64,000 nt of DNA from Hyperoodon ampullatus (Eukaryota; Chordata; Mammalia; Artiodactyla; Ziphiidae). Below the pieces are notes generated by a model that was given only the letters and a program-made list of their open reading frames with translations, ran no database searches and was not told the origin of the DNA. The translations under genes were made by a program, and so were the position numbers. The DNA is taken from positions 160,123,980 through 160,187,979 of the forward strand of contig OX457057.1 of NCBI GenBank assembly GCA_949752795.1, read 5' to 3'. Shown piece by piece: positions 1-13,004 of this stretch (positions are counted from its first letter, which is position 1; every line of letters begins with the position of its first letter).

Positions 1-80
1 TTGGATTCAGCAAAATGAAGAACTTCAGAAATTGGCTAGGAACTAGGGCAAAATATGGAATTATTCCTTGGAGATCTTTT

Positions 81-291
81 TTTTTTTTTTTTTTTTTTTG
101 CAGTACATGGGCCTCTCACTGCTGTGGCCTCTCCTGTTGTGGAGCACAGGCTCCGGACGCGCAGGCTCAGGGGCCATGGCCCACGGGCCCAGCCGCTCCG
201 CGGCATGTGGGATCATCCCGGACCGGGGCACGAACCCTTGTCCCCTGCATCAGCAGGCGGACTCTCAATCACTGAGCCACCAGGGAAGCCC
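81..291 (-). mobile_element. CHR-type tRNA-derived SINE
   Basis: Read on the minus strand it has the cetacean CHR SINE layout: the gggcttccctggtgg head, the tRNA-like promoter part, the body with agccatggcc, and an A-rich tail (plus-strand T run at about 78-99). A 15-bp target duplication, ccttggagatctttt, lies at 66-80 and 292-306, so both ends of the insertion are defined. Frames that are open across it are by-products of the SINE sequence. Confidence 0.93.
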
Positions 292-306
292 CCTTGGAGA
301 TCTTTT

Positions 307-1984
307 TAAAAGAGGATTGTCTTCTCACTAAAATGAGTTTGGTATCATTCTCCTCCACTGTCCACTCGTTTCCCCTTTCCTCAGGCCAAAGACTGTTAAG
401 GGTGTGGACTACTGCTGCTAAGTTTCCCTTAGAGCCCTAGAAAAGAGGCCCCACGCTTGAGGTCCGTTTGCCATTTCCAATAATCCTATAATAGCAACAC
501 TTTGAGAAACCAGCTGCACACCTTGGGATGTGCTCAGCTCCTCCCCCACAAATTAGACCCTGAATCAGCCATTTAGAGCCCCAGGTTCCCAGACCCACCT
601 GGTGATCCTTTCTAGATGATCCCGGCCAAGGTTAGAAAAAGACCTTTCTAGGCCCAGGAGAATGAGTAGAAGACCCTGGAGTTAGCAATCAAGAGTTAAT
701 ATTCCAAGAGAGGAATTTTGGGAAGCACTTAAGAGGAGCATGGTGTGGTCACACCGGCCATCATAAAAGATTTAGCAGTGGGTAACTTCTTTCCTCACAT
801 ATTTTGTAGTTTGGGGAGTGTGTGTGTATGTATGTGTGTGTGTGTGTGTTTGTAAATTTATGAAAAGCTTAGGATATAAAGTTAGGCTTACCCACTTAAT
901 AGTTTCATGGTTTTAAATAAATCATTTAGTATATTCTCTGTTTTCATGTCTGATTCAAAACAATGGTGTTGGTGGTAATAATGCTTAATAATAATAAAAA
1001 CAATAATACTAGCTCTACCTACCTCACAGTGCCATTAAATTAGGCAGGAAAATCACTTTTGTAAATGTAAAACACTATAAAGATGTAAAATATTATTATT
1101 GCAATTTCTGACATGCTATTAGAATATTTTTCTTGGAATTGAACTTAAATCGGTCTAATTTCCGTCAATAATGTACTCTGAAAGCACAAAAACAAGCCTA
1201 ATTCTTCTTCCATATGACAGTCCTTTAAGTATTGGGAAATTGTTCCAATGCTATTCCCAAGGCTTCTCCTTTCCAAGTTAAAGGTTCTTCGTATTCTTTG
1301 TTTCCCTAGTCACATGTCACATTGTACCATAGGACTTAACTGGGCTTTTATTAAGTTTCCTTTGGCCTCTCCACATCTCCGGATTGCTACAATGGAGACT
1401 GGGGAATACTGCACGCCCCAGGTAACTTTGGCGCCCCAGGTAACTCTGGTGCTTCCGTGAGGCAAGCAGGCTCCATCAGCAACGTGTGCCCAATGCCAGG
1501 CTACTGTCCTACCCGTGGGACACCACACAGCCCTAGACCAGCTTTGGCCCTCAGTTGCTCCTTCTTGTTCTACTTCAATTAGAAGGAGCCTTGAGCAACA
1601 CAAAAACCAAAAGGGTGTGAAAAAACTACACCCCAAGCTTGAACACCAATGAGATCTCACTTTAGCCTAAAGAAATCCTATGAGTTATAATGAGAGAAGA
1701 ATCATTTCCATATTAGACTTCTATAGCTTCTTTCCTCTAAAATGCTCAGGGCACTGTACTGGAAAATTTTCATGCATTAACGTATGATTTCTTCAGTGCT
1801 ACAGGGCTCAGATTCTCAGGGCTTGGCAAAGTCCATTTCACTCACTCAGGCTGAGTTCTCCCTCCCTTGAAATGCAACCATTTCTTGTCTATTGCACACC
1901 CAGGGTGCCCTGTGGTACAGAGCATGGGTGGAGAAAGCCAAGCTGCAGCAGAAGCACAGATGGAACCTCTAGAGACAATACAAT
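307..1984. other. Non-coding stretch, no gene seen
   Basis: Mostly AT-rich sequence without a recognisable gene. It holds a (GT)n microsatellite at about 819-850. Open frames here are short and have no recognisable protein content. Confidence 0.6.
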
Positions 1985-2152
1985 CGACTCTTCACCCCCC
2001 AAAAATGATAACAAATGAACTTATTTACAAAACAGAAACAGAGTCACAGACTTAGAGAACAAACTTATGGTTACCAGGGGGTAAGGGTTGGGGGCGAGGG
2101 ATAGACAGGCAGTTTGGAATTGACATGTACCTGCTATATTTAAAATAGATAA
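1985..2152 (+). mobile_element. Older L1 3' end, left part
   Basis: Sequence typical of the 3' end of cetartiodactyl L1 elements (the part containing ttatggttaccaggggg). It breaks off at aaaatagataa (2142-2152) and resumes after the same word at 3497-3507 with the expected continuation, so a younger composite insertion has split it. Confidence 0.65.
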
Positions 2153-3012
2153 GCATTCTGGCCAGTCAGAATGGCTATTATCAAAAAATCTAGAAACAAT
2201 AAATGCTGGAAAGGGTGTGGTGAAAAGGGAACCCTCCTGCACTGCTGGTGGGAAAGTAAATTGATACAACTACTATGGAAAACAATATGGAGGTTCCTTA
2301 AAAAACTAAAAATAGAACTACCATATGACCCACCAATCCCACTACTGGGCATATACCCTGAGAAAACCATAATTTAAAAAGAGTCATGTACCACAATATT
2401 CATTGCAGCTCTATTTACAATAGCCAGGACATGGAAGCAACCTAAGTGTCCATCGACAGATGAATGGATAAAGAAGATGTGGCATATATATACAACAGAA
2501 TATTACTCAGCCATAAAAAGGAATAATATTGAGTTATTTGTAGTGAGGTGTATGGACCTAGAGTCTGTCCTACAGAGTGAAGTAAGTCAGAAAGAGAAAA
2601 ACAAATACCGTATGCTAACACATATATATGGAATCTAAAAAAAAAAAAAAAATTGGTACTGATGAACCTAGTTGCAGGGTAGTAATAAAGAGGTAGACAT
2701 AGAAAATGGACTTGAGGACATGGGGTGGGAGGGCGAAGCTGGGGCGAAGTGAGAGTAGCATCAACATATACACACTACTGAATGTAAAATAGTTGGCTGG
2801 TGGGAAGCAGTCACATAGCACAGGGAGATCAGCTCAGTGCTTTGCGATGACCTAGAGGTGGGGGGATAGTGAGGGTGGGAGGGAGGCTCAAGAGGGAGGG
2901 GATACGGGGACATGTGTATGCATGTGGCTAATTCTCTTTGTTGTGCAACAGAAACTAACAGTATTGTGAAGCAATTATACTCCAGTAAAGATCTATTAAA
3001 AATAAATAAATT
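2153..3012 (+). mobile_element. 5'-truncated L1, ORF2 C-terminal part and 3'UTR
   Basis: A frame at 2171-2377 encodes the familiar C-terminal L1 ORF2 segment (motifs [34 protein letters not shown]). The 3'UTR and an A-rich end at about 2990-3012 follow. The element is 5'-truncated and non-functional. It starts directly after the aaaatagataa target word, and SINEs follow in its tail. Confidence 0.88.
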
Positions 3013-3254
3013 GGGCTTCCCTGGTGGCGCGGTGGTTGAGAGTCCGCCTGCCGATGCAGGGGACACGGGTTCGTGTCCCTGTCCTGGAGGGTTCCACATG
3101 CCGTGGAGCGGCTAGGTCCGTGAGCCATGGCCGCTGAGCCTGCGCGTCCGGAGTGCTCCGCAACGGGAGAGGCCACAACAGGGAGAGGCCCGCGTACCAC
3201 AAAAAAATAAAAAAATTAAAAAAAAAAAAACGTGAAAAAAAAATAAATAAATAG
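3013..3254 (+). mobile_element. CHR-type SINE in L1 tail
   Basis: Starts with gggcttccctggtgg and ends in an extended A-rich tail up to about 3254. It lies directly behind the A-rich end of the preceding L1. The body has lost a few bases relative to its neighbours, near ccggagtgctccgcaac. Confidence 0.9.
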
Positions 3255-3255
3255 G

Positions 3256-3496
3256 GGGCTTCCCTGGTGGCAGAGTGGTTGAGAGTCTGCCTGCCGATGC
3301 AGGGGACACGGTTCATGCCCCGGTCCGGGAAGATCCCACATGCCGCGGAGCGGCTAGGCCCATGAGCCATGGCCACTGAGCCTGCGCATCCGGAGGCTGT
3401 GCTCCGCAAAGGGAGAGGCCACAGCAGTGAGAGGCCCGTGTACTGAAAAAATAATAATAATAATAATAATAATAAAATAATAATAAATAAATAAAT
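3256..3496 (+). mobile_element. CHR-type SINE with (AAT)n tail
   Basis: A second SINE of the same orientation, directly behind the tail of the previous one. Its own tail has expanded into an (AAT)n microsatellite at about 3446-3496. The tandem arrangement fits insertion of one SINE into the A-rich tail of another. Confidence 0.9.
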
Positions 3497-3650
3497 AAAA
3501 TAGATAACCAACAAGGACCTACTGTATAGTACAGGGAACTCTGCTCAATATCCTGTAACAACCTAAACGGGAAAAGAATTTGAAAAAGGATTGATACACG
3601 TATAGGGAAAGGAAGGAAGGAAGGGAGGGAGGGAGGGAGGGAAGAGAAAT
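3497..3650 (+). mobile_element. Older L1 3' end, right part
   Basis: Resumes the older L1 3' end after the duplicated target aaaatagataa (3497-3507) and continues to about 3604. A purine microsatellite of GGAA and GGGA units (about 3605-3647) follows. Confidence 0.6.
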
Positions 3651-5104
3651 CGTGACCCTGAGAAATGACTTCCTCAAAGTCACAGCTACTTAGGGACAGC
3701 ATTAGGCACTTTATTTTACTTCCTCTCATCTGAAAAACGCAAGAAAATGAGGTAAGGCTGCACAACACCCCCAAGAAAGAAAGAACTGGGAGCAACAGGA
3801 AATTTCCTCACAGCTATCTTAGCTTTTACCATAAAAACCTGTAAGTTTCCCAAAGAAGAACAACCATAATAACTAGGTGAGTACATGGGCCAACTGAAGG
3901 CAGGATCAAATCGCCCAGGTTTGCTCTGTCAGTCATGATTTAAAAGGGTGGGACAAACAATGTTCAGTGTTTCACAGTTGTTATGTATCAAGGAGAAAAA
4001 ATAATTTGAGGCACGAGGGGAAGATAATTGGGCAACAGAGATGAAGAAGCTGAATCAAGAGAGGAAAAATTAAGACTGAGCATTTGAGAACGTTGCCCAG
4101 CACAGCCTCCCTTAAGGACCCTGGGCGCTTTATTGCAGACAATCTTTGTTTTGGCAGTAAAATGAGCTTGCCATGCTGCTGCTGCTGCTGCTGTGCTGCT
4201 GCTTTAGTTTTCGTGATGATTTACAGGATATATATATATACACACACACACAAAGATAATGTTCAAACACTCCTACAGTCATGAAAATCCTTCCCTGAAA
4301 GCCTGTTCTATCTTCTTAAATTAATACTCAAAGCAATTAAATCATGGCGTGCTCCCATTACCTGCCAAGTTTTGTTATTTTTAAAATACAACAACACGGT
4401 TTTGGATTCTATTCTTTGGTCTACATGCAGCCTTTCAAAGGTGGTTTCCTTGGTTTCCCCAAACATGAACTTTCATCCAGGCAGTAAAAACAGCCTCACT
4501 TTGAGATGGCTTGCTTTTGCTTGAGAAGGCTCTCCTTCAAGGGGTGCCACACTCTCTGCCCTTTACGGGAAGAGGAAAAGAAAAGGACCAAAGGGATGTA
4601 GTGTGCAAGGTTGCCATCACACTGCAACCCACACAAAAGCCAGCACTTGATAATGGCTCTAGCTGGCCCCCTCTAGGCTACTTTTCCTTTCGGACACCTA
4701 GGGACTTAATAGGCATGTATAGCTTCTTGGAAAACTTTCTGTTGGTTGTGCTAGAAGAAACAGCCCAAATCATGAGGGGGCGAGTAGTGTATTGTTGACT
4801 TTGAGTAGACTCATGTCATCAGCAGTAGAATCCCCAAAACTCACTGTAACAAACAGATTCAAAGAGACCTCAGAGATGATCCCCAATGCTGGGCCAGAAG
4901 AGACCTCAAGGTGTCCAATACCTACCCCAATGGCCAGAATTTTCAAATGATATAAGCCACCTGAAGGATTTTTTATAAAGAAAAGACATGATATTCACTG
5001 ATTAATGTTCATAATGAAGAGTCCACAACATCTCTGGATAAAAACTAGCCAACATCATGTCCTTTACAAAAAGATTTACTTTGACAAATTGGTATTTATC
5101 CTTA
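3651..5104. other. Non-coding stretch with microsatellites
   Basis: No gene recognised. It contains a (TGC)n run at about 4174-4202 and a TA/CA run at about 4228-4252. The TGC run makes a poly-Cys/Ala frame that is not convincing as protein. Confidence 0.6.
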
Positions 5105-5330
5105 ATGCTTGAGTAAGCACCTTCATTACACAAGGGCACTGGGCTAGGTGCCATGGGGGACACATATAAGTATAAGCCAATCCTTACCTCAGGACTGTTA
5201 CAATTTATTGGAGATAGAAGACAGGTACATGTGAAAAGAGAACCACCAAAGGCAGTGAAAGAGGGCTGCATTAATGTCAAGTGAGTGAAAGCATCAGCAG
5301 CAAACTCTAGGCAACTCACCTGTACTGGTG
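5105..5330 (-). repeat. L2 LINE fragment
   Basis: Diverged match to the ancient L2 3' region read in reverse: a 'gcactgggctaggtgccat' segment followed by the usual sequence about losing, gaining and storing units along the L2 consensus. Assigned from memory of the consensus. Confidence 0.5.
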
Positions 5331-6905
5331 ATAAGGCCCTACATTCTAGAGACCAGGAAAGTCCTCGCAAGCCAAAGGGGGAGAAAACAACTGTGACTAT
5401 CAGGAAATATCAAATACAGCTTCAGAGCTACTGTAAGCTCTGTCTCCCATTATTCACAACAGACCTATATTCATTTCACCCACCACCCCAGGGGCTAATT
5501 ACACCCCCCTCCAGATGCAGAAGAGAGGCTGTCCAAGATCAGCCTCCTGCCTTGGGAAGTACAGACAGACAGAAGGACCAGGACACCAGAGGCCATTCTC
5601 CCTGCTGGAGGGCTGCATCAATCCGGTGGTGCTGTTTCAAATGTTTGCCAAGAGCAACAGAAGGTGTTTTCCCTCTTGGAATTTTTTCTCTTCCTCCCTC
5701 CACCCTGCCTCTAAAGGTAGCTCAAATATGACTCATAACTGGGGCATCTGGTAGTCACCCTCTTTACCCGTTTATCCAAAGTCCCCTGGGTTCCTATAAG
5801 TTCAACCTCTCACCATTCAGAAGGCCCTGAGGTATGATGGGATTCATCACAGAGTACAGAATCATAGAAGTGAAAAATCTTAGTGTCTTTCAGATATTGG
5901 AATCCTTCCACAACATTTTCCCCAGATGTACATCAAACCTATGTGTATCAGCAAACTTACTACCCACAATGGGCAAGCTAGCCCATATTGGAACTGTTCT
6001 AATTGACTTTTCTCCCCTACTTGAATTTCCCTGATACTTCTTTGAGTTGCTCCTTATCCCATCTCTTAGGTTCACCCAGATCCAGTCTAATTCCTGTTCC
6101 ACAAGACAGCCCATCAGATATTTGAAACCTCTCAGATCCTTTTGAGACCTTTCTTCCACTAGATCAACATAGAGACTTCCTTCAACCATTCCAGATATCA
6201 CCTGGTTTCAAACCCTTTCATTTTGTCATTTAATTTCTTAAGACTATAAGAGATCAATTTCCCTATTTCTCTCTTTAAACTTAGCCCCTAAAAAGGAATA
6301 AAACACTCTAGACATAGAATAAAACACTCTAGAATAAAACACTCTAGACATAAACTGGCCAATGAAAGTAAAATGGAAACTCTTTATTTTAGATTCTCAG
6401 ATACTCTAATTTATATAAACTAAGACTGCATTCAACTCTAAGTTGTGGTCACATGGCATGATACGTGCTTATTGTAGACTAAAATCCTTTAGCTGAGAGT
6501 GCTTCCCACCTGTGGGTGAAATCATTGATTTTCATTGATTATGCCTCCCTCACACAGCTGGGTGTTATCCCCAAAACTATGTAAGAAGCTGACAACTTTC
6601 ATGCTCTTTCCACTCCTTCTATTTGACCCCCAACTATAGATTTAAATGACTGCTTCAACAATCTAGGAAAAGAAACTGTTCCTCCCAAGAAATCTCCCCA
6701 GGAAGATGTCAACATGGAGTTCTGAGATATGAAAATAAAAGCTTCAGCAGCTTCAGAGGACCTCAAAACTGTTCCTGATTTCCATTCTGAACCTTTCCTC
6801 CAGTGTCCCTAAACAAATCAGAAAGCCCTATGGAGAGGCCCTGAGACGTGAGTGAACCTTTCCGGTAGCCAAGGGAGAAGGGAGGGGACCTGCATTCAAC
6901 CAGCC
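5331..6905. other. Non-coding stretch with a short tandem repeat
   Basis: No gene or clear repeat recognised. At 6296-6352 there are three consecutive imperfect copies of a 15-21 base unit beginning gaataaaacactcta; the middle copy is shorter. Confidence 0.55.
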
Positions 6906-6920
6906 ATTTAGTTCAGTCCC

Positions 6921-8470
6921 TTCTTTTTTGCTGTATTTTTCTGTTTTTTAACATCTTTATTGGAGGAGAATTCCTCTACAATGGTGTGTTAGTTTCTGCT
7001 GTGTAACAAAGTGAATCAGCTATACGTATACATACATCCCCATATTCCCTCCCTCTTGCCTCTCCCTCCCACCCTCTCTATCCCATCCCTCTAGGTGGTC
7101 ACAAAGCACGGAGCTGACCTCCCTGTGCTATACAGCTGCTTCCCACTAGCTATCTTTTTTACATTTGTTAGTGTATATATGTCCATGCCACTCTCTCACT
7201 TCGTCCCAGTTTACCTTCCCCTTCCCCGTGTCCTCAAGTCCATTCTCTACATCTGCGTCTTTATTCCTGTCCTGCCCTTAGGTTCTTCAGAACCATTTTT
7301 TTCTTTTTTTTGATTCCATATATATGTGTTAGCATACTGTATTTTTCTCTTTCTGACTTACTTCACTCTACAGGACAGACTCTAGGTCCATCCACCTCAC
7401 TACAAATAACTCAGTTTCGTTTCTTTTTATGGCTGAGTAATATTCCATTGTATATATGTGCCACATCTTCTTTACCCATTCATCTGTCAATGGACACAGG
7501 TTGCTTCCACGTCCTGGCTCTTGTAAGTAGTGCTGCAATGAACATTGTGGTATATGTCTCTTTTTGAATTATGGTTTTCTCAGGGTATATGCCCAGTAGT
7601 GGGATTGCTGGGTCACATGGTAGTTCTATTTTTAGTTTTTTAAGGAACCTCCATACTATTCTCTGTAGTGGCTGTATCAATTTACATTCCCACCAACAGT
7701 GCAAGAGGGTTGCCTTTTCTCCACACCCTCTCCAGCATTTATTGTTTGTATACTTTTTGACAATAGCCATTCTGACCAGTGTGAGGTGATACCTCACTGT
7801 AGTTTTGACTTGCATTTCTCTAATGATTAGTGATGCTGAGTATCCTTTCATGTGTTTGTTGGCAATCTGTATATCTTCTGTGGAGAAATGTCTATTTAGG
7901 TCTTCTGCCCATTTTTGGATTGGGTTGTTTGTTTTTTTTTATATTGAGCTGCATGAGCTGCTTGTAAATTTTGGAGATTAATCCTTTGTCAGTTGCTTCA
8001 TTTGCAAATATTTTCTCCCATTCTGAGGGTTGTCTTTTCATCTTGTTTATGGTTTCCTTTGCTGTGCAAAAGCTTTGAAGTTTCATTAGGTCCCATTTGT
8101 TTATTTTTGTTTTTATTTCCATTTCTTTAGGAGGTGGGTCAAAAGGATCTTGCTGTGATTTATGTCAGAGTGTTCTGCCTATGTTTTCCTCTAAGAGTTT
8201 GATAGTGTCTGGCCTTACATTTAGGTCTTTAATCCATTTTGAGTTTATTTTTGTGCATGGTGTTAGGGAGTGTTCTAATATCATTCTTTTACATGTAGCT
8301 GTCCAGTTTTCCCAGCACCACTTATTGAAGAGGCTGTCTTTTCTCCATTGTATATCCTTGCCTCCTTTATCAAAGATAAGTTGACCATATGTGCGTGGGT
8401 TTATCTCTGGGCTTTCAATCCTGTTCCATTGATCTATATTTCTGTTTTTGTGCCAGTACCATACTGCCTT
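6921..8470 (-). mobile_element. 5'-truncated L1, minus strand
   Basis: The left end is the L1 3' end (ttggaggagaattcctct region) and the sequence runs into ORF2. Minus-strand frames at 7480-7851 and 7892-8122 show L1 ORF2 C-terminal motifs ([50 protein letters not shown]). A perfect 15-bp target duplication atttagttcagtccc lies at 6906-6920 and 8471-8485. Frames are broken, so no active protein is expected. Confidence 0.92.
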
Positions 8471-8485
8471 ATTTAGTTCAGTCCC

Positions 8486-9201
8486 ATCTGATCACTAGAT
8501 TGTAAGACACTGAAGACATGGACAGGTTAAGCATCATAAGATATTGACTGAACAAGTGAATGAACAAATGCTGAAGCTTTGTGTAATGGTTACGGTCTTA
8601 AAATTTTATTACAGGTTTTTGTGGTGACGATCTATTTTATGCCTTGTTTAAAAAATAAAATGTAAGCATAAAACTTATTTGAAAAGCTCTTTTGTGTCAA
8701 AAGTAAATTTAAAATTAAGCTCACATGAAAGTGGAAGAAAAAGAAGGGGACAGAATACATAGGACAAAATCTTCCATCACTTTGCTGCAGGCGAAGCTCC
8801 CACAACTCTCTCTTAACTTGTTGCATCAAGTCCACATGCCTCAGACAGGCCTTAAAGATTTCTATTAAAGATTTCTATTATCTGGGGTCCTCCTTTTATC
8901 CAGTCATAGTTCCCAAATATGACTTCTAACGTGGTTGGGTCAGCCTGAACTCCTATGATGGCTGCCAGGAGATTTCTGTAGCCCAAAGGAACCTCCACCT
9001 CTTCTTCAACATATCTTTCAAGAAAAACACTCAAAAAACCTCCTCTGGAAGTCTTCTCTGGCTAGTGCCATCCCACACTGACTATCCTGTTTCTTTCTCT
9101 AAAGAATATGGACGATGTGTAAGACAGTATGTTGGTTATCTTCTGACTAAAGAAGGTATAAGAATTCACTTTAAAAGAGTAATACCAAAATTATGAATTA
9201 T
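8486..9201. other. Non-coding stretch
   Basis: No gene recognised. A 13-bp unit ttaaagatttcta is tandemly duplicated at 8852-8877. Confidence 0.55.
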
Positions 9202-9211
9202 TATTATGATT

Positions 9212-9252
<41 letters not shown>

Positions 9253-9447
9253 TTTTTGCAGTACACGGGCCTCTCACTGCTGTGGCCTCTCCCGTTGCGG
9301 AGCACAGGCATCGGACGCGCAGGCTCAGCCGCCACGGCTCACGGGCCCAGCCGCTCCGCGGCACGTGGGATACTCCCGGATTGGGGCATGAACCCACGTC
9401 CCCTGCATCGGCAGGTGGACTCAACCACTGCGCCACCAGGGAAGCCC
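9212..9447 (-). mobile_element. CHR-type SINE with (TA)n/T tail
   Basis: Complete CHR SINE in reverse. The target duplication tattatgatt is at 9202-9211 and 9448-9457. The (TA)n run at 9213-9234 lies between the left duplication and the T run, so it belongs to the SINE tail. Confidence 0.92.
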
Positions 9448-9457
9448 TATTATGATT

Positions 9458-10042
9458 ATATTTTAACTTATATATTTGTCTCCCTTCCCCAGAGGGTTCA
9501 TAAGTTCCCTAAGGGTAAGAGCAGTAGTCTTTATTTTGTATTCCTTAAAAATGCTAGATAACAACAGTTAAATAAAATAGATGCTAGATGACTAAATGAA
9601 TGAATAATGCATTTCAGCTTATGAGTCTTTGAAGACTTCTTCACTGCTAGAGTTGTCTGAGGCTCTAGGGCTGAGATAATCATAAGCTTGGGCACAACCA
9701 ACTAAGCAAATGACTAGTGACAAATTCTGCTGACCCCCAACTCTGAGAGAACTCATCAGCTGGTGACCATAATAATCATTAAATAACCTGCTGTCCCTGT
9801 CACCCTCCTACATTTAGTCCTCTATACTTCAACACCTAAATCACCATTTCATCATGTCAACTCCCTGCTCAAAAACCTGGATGTAAGGACTCCCTATTGC
9901 ATGCAGTAATTCTCAATCTGCATAGCACTAATAGAATAGAAGGTGAGAGTTTTGTCACTTAAATCCTAAAACACATCTTAGCAGAGTGGCTACCACATAA
10001 GTTGGAAAAATTTATTGTTAGTAATGATATTTCTGAGGAATG
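9458..10042. other. Non-coding stretch, possible L2 trace
   Basis: No gene recognised. Around 9790-9905 the phrase ctccctgctcaaaaacctgg resembles L2, too diverged to delimit. Confidence 0.4.
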
Positions 10043-10429
10043 TGTGCCATGGACCGAATTGTATCCCCCCAAATTCATATGTTGAAACCCCAACCCCCAA
10101 TGCGATGGTATTTGGAAATGGGGCCTTTGGGAGACAATTAGGTTTAGATGAGATCATGAGGGTGAGGCCTTCATGATGGGATTAATGCCCTTATAAAGAG
10201 AGACACTAGAGCTCTCCTCTCTCTCTCTCTCTCTCTTTCTCCCTCGCATGTGAGAACATAGTAAAAAGGAGGCCAACTGCAAGCCACGAAGACAGCTCTC
10301 AACAAAACCCAACCATTGTGGCACCCTGATAATGGACTTCCAGCCTCCAGAAATGAGAAAAATAAATTTCTATTGTTTAAGCATCTAGTCTATGGTATTT
10401 TGTTATGGGAGTCCAAGCCAACTAAGACA
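10043..10429 (+). mobile_element. Solo LTR of MaLR/ERVL appearance
   Basis: A 387-bp block resembles a common mammalian LTR that begins near tgttatggactgaat and ends near actaagaca. It has the internal phrases gatggtatttggaaatgggg and attaatgcccttataaagag. An aataaa signal sits about 65 bases before the end. A (CT)n run occupies 10211-10243. I saw no clear 5-bp target duplication, and the exact family name is uncertain. Confidence 0.65.
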
Positions 10430-12015
10430 ATATATATGACCCATATTAACTGTATGAAGGCACACGTAATACACACATACACCTCATTACACAAACTCAA
10501 ATACACAATGATAAATACTGTTCCAGACTTCAGTTCCACCCATGAATAAATAACTGCTATGGAAATTGCTCTCCTGACTTAAACAAATAAAAACCTAGAT
10601 AAAATATATTAAGCAACTATTTTCAGATATTGGACTATAAGCAATGCAAGATTGTGACCCTTGAAAAAAGGGAGTTAAATATAATAAAAGTTTTATATTC
10701 ATCCTGACTATCCACCTGCAAGGAAATTCCAAATTGCAGCACAAGGAGGGGGAATCCAAACAAAGCTTGCTGGTCTTGCCAAGTTGAGGAGACAGAGATT
10801 GAAATTTGAGAAGGCCAAAGAAGCTAGAAGTTGCAGAGTAGAATACTGAAAATAAGGGAGCTATATGAAGGTAGAGCTCCAGAAATTTGTATAGGGGCTC
10901 CCTCAAATCTTTGCCTGAATACTAACCTGTATGCACATAGGGTCAAGTTCCAACATGCCAGGAAAGAACAATTAGCAGAGAGCTGTAAGCCAAGAAATTC
11001 CCAGAGCTCAAACAGATCTGAAAGTCATTTGAGTTTGCATCAGCCAGAGCGGACAGATCTCACTTAATTCAGGAATCATTCAGTAAAGTCACTAGAAGGG
11101 TCATAGCTTAGTAATGTGGCAAATAGACCCTACTATATTGGAACTGTAGACCTGCCCTAAAAAACCTTTAAAACAAACCTCAAGGGGATCAATCTGATCT
11201 TCAAGCAACTTAACTGCCTGCCAAAACAAAACCATCACTCTTTAAAGAAATACAACAAAATCAAGCACTCAACAAAGAAAATTCACACTGCTCAGTTTCC
11301 AAAGAAAATAACTATTCGAAATGCAAAAAGGCAGAATATTGTGACTCAAAACCATGAAGAAAATCAGTCAATGGACACAGATCTAGAAATGACAGATTTG
11401 ATGGGGAATTTTCAGACAAGGATGTAACACAACAATTATAAATCTTACAACTATGTATAAGTATTTAAAAGAAAACATGAACATATGAAGAGAGGAATGG
11501 AACATATAAGTAAAAATAACATAGATCATCTGGAGATTAAAATGCATTATTTGAAATGAAAAGTTCACTGAATGGCATTAAGGGCAGATTAAATACTGCA
11601 AAAGAAAATATCAATGGACTTGAAAACATAACAGTTGAAACTATCCTAATGAAGTACAAAAAGAAGAGAAAAATAAGACAAAACAAAATACCCATACCTC
11701 AGTAACCAGTAGGACAATATCACACTGTCTAACATATGTGTAGTTAGAGCTCCAGAAAGGATGAGGGGAAGAATAAAAACAAATTTGAATACATAAATGG
11801 CTGAATGTTTTCCAAATTTTATAAAAATTATAAATCTACAGATCAAAGACACTGAATAAATGGTTTAAGCATATAGTCAAAGCAGTCTAAACACACCAGA
11901 GAACCGTCATAATCTATCTCTCAAAACCAGTGACAAGGAGAATATCTTTTCAAAAAGCCATAGAGAAAAAAAATGCCATATGGAGGAACAAAGGTAAGAT
12001 TTATGCAGACTTCTT

Positions 12016-12209
12016 TATTTTTTTAAAGTTTTTTTGATGTGGACAATTTTTAAAGTCTTTATTGAATTTGTTACAGTATTGCTTCTGTTTTATGTTTTGG
12101 TTTTTTGGCCACGAGGCACATGGGATCTTAGCTCCCCGACCAGGGATTGAACCCGCAACCCCTGCATTGGAAGGTGAAGTCTTAACCACTGGACTGCCAG
12201 GGAAGTCCC
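12016..12209 (-). mobile_element. CHR-type SINE, older subtype
   Basis: Reverse-oriented tRNA-derived SINE ending in tgccagggaagtccc. The target duplication tatgcagacttctt is perfect at 12002-12015 and 12210-12223. The B-box region reads attgaacccgcaacccc, unlike the young copies elsewhere in the window. Confidence 0.9.
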
Positions 12210-13004
12210 TATGCAGACTTCTTATCAGAAACAATGCAAGCCAGATGACAATAAAATGACATTTTTAAAGTGCCAGCCTAGAATTTTAAATCCAGTGAAA
12301 ATATCAAAATGAAATTTTAAGATGAAGTGAAAATAAGTATTTTTCAGACAAAGGCTGAGAAAATTTGTTGCCAGAGATCTTCAGTCCAAGAAATGTAAAT
12401 CCAATTATTCAGGAAGAAGGAAAATAATACCAGATAGAAACTTGAAGCTACCCAAAGGAATGAAGAAGGTTGAAAATAATAAGTATGAGGATAAAATGTA
12501 AAAATCATTTTTCACATATTTTTAAGATAACTATTTTAAAAACTAACAAGAATGTATTGTGGAGTTTATAATATATGTTGAAGTAAATATATGACAACAA
12601 TAACATGGAGGACAGGAAAGGAAACACAGAAGTATATTATTCTAAAGTTCTTGTATTATATATGAAGAAGTATAATATTATTTAAAGGTAGACTATGTTA
12701 AGTTAAAGATGCATATTGTAAACCCTAGAGCAAACACTCACACACACATATACATACACACAAGGGGTATAGCTAGTAAGCCAATAGTGGGGAGAAAAGA
12801 GAATACCACAAAATATTCAATTAAAAAAAGGTAGAGAAAGAGGAAAATATGAAAAAAGAACAGAGTAAAGAAAATATAAAGAGAAAACAAAGAGAAAAAT
12901 GTAGATTTAAACCCAACTATATAAATAATTACATTAAATGCAAGTGATCTAAATTGTCCAATTAAAAGGCAGAGGTTGTCAGACTAAATAAAAAAGCATA
13001 ACCC

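Noticed and set aside
2996..3514. Recurring minus-strand peptides of the type [18 protein letters not shown]... [20 protein letters not shown] in many places
   Set aside because: They are the antisense translation of the CHR SINE, present in each copy in up to three frames; not protein families.
4174..4202. Possible expandable CTG repeat or poly-Cys protein
   Set aside because: Short TGC microsatellite in non-coding sequence.
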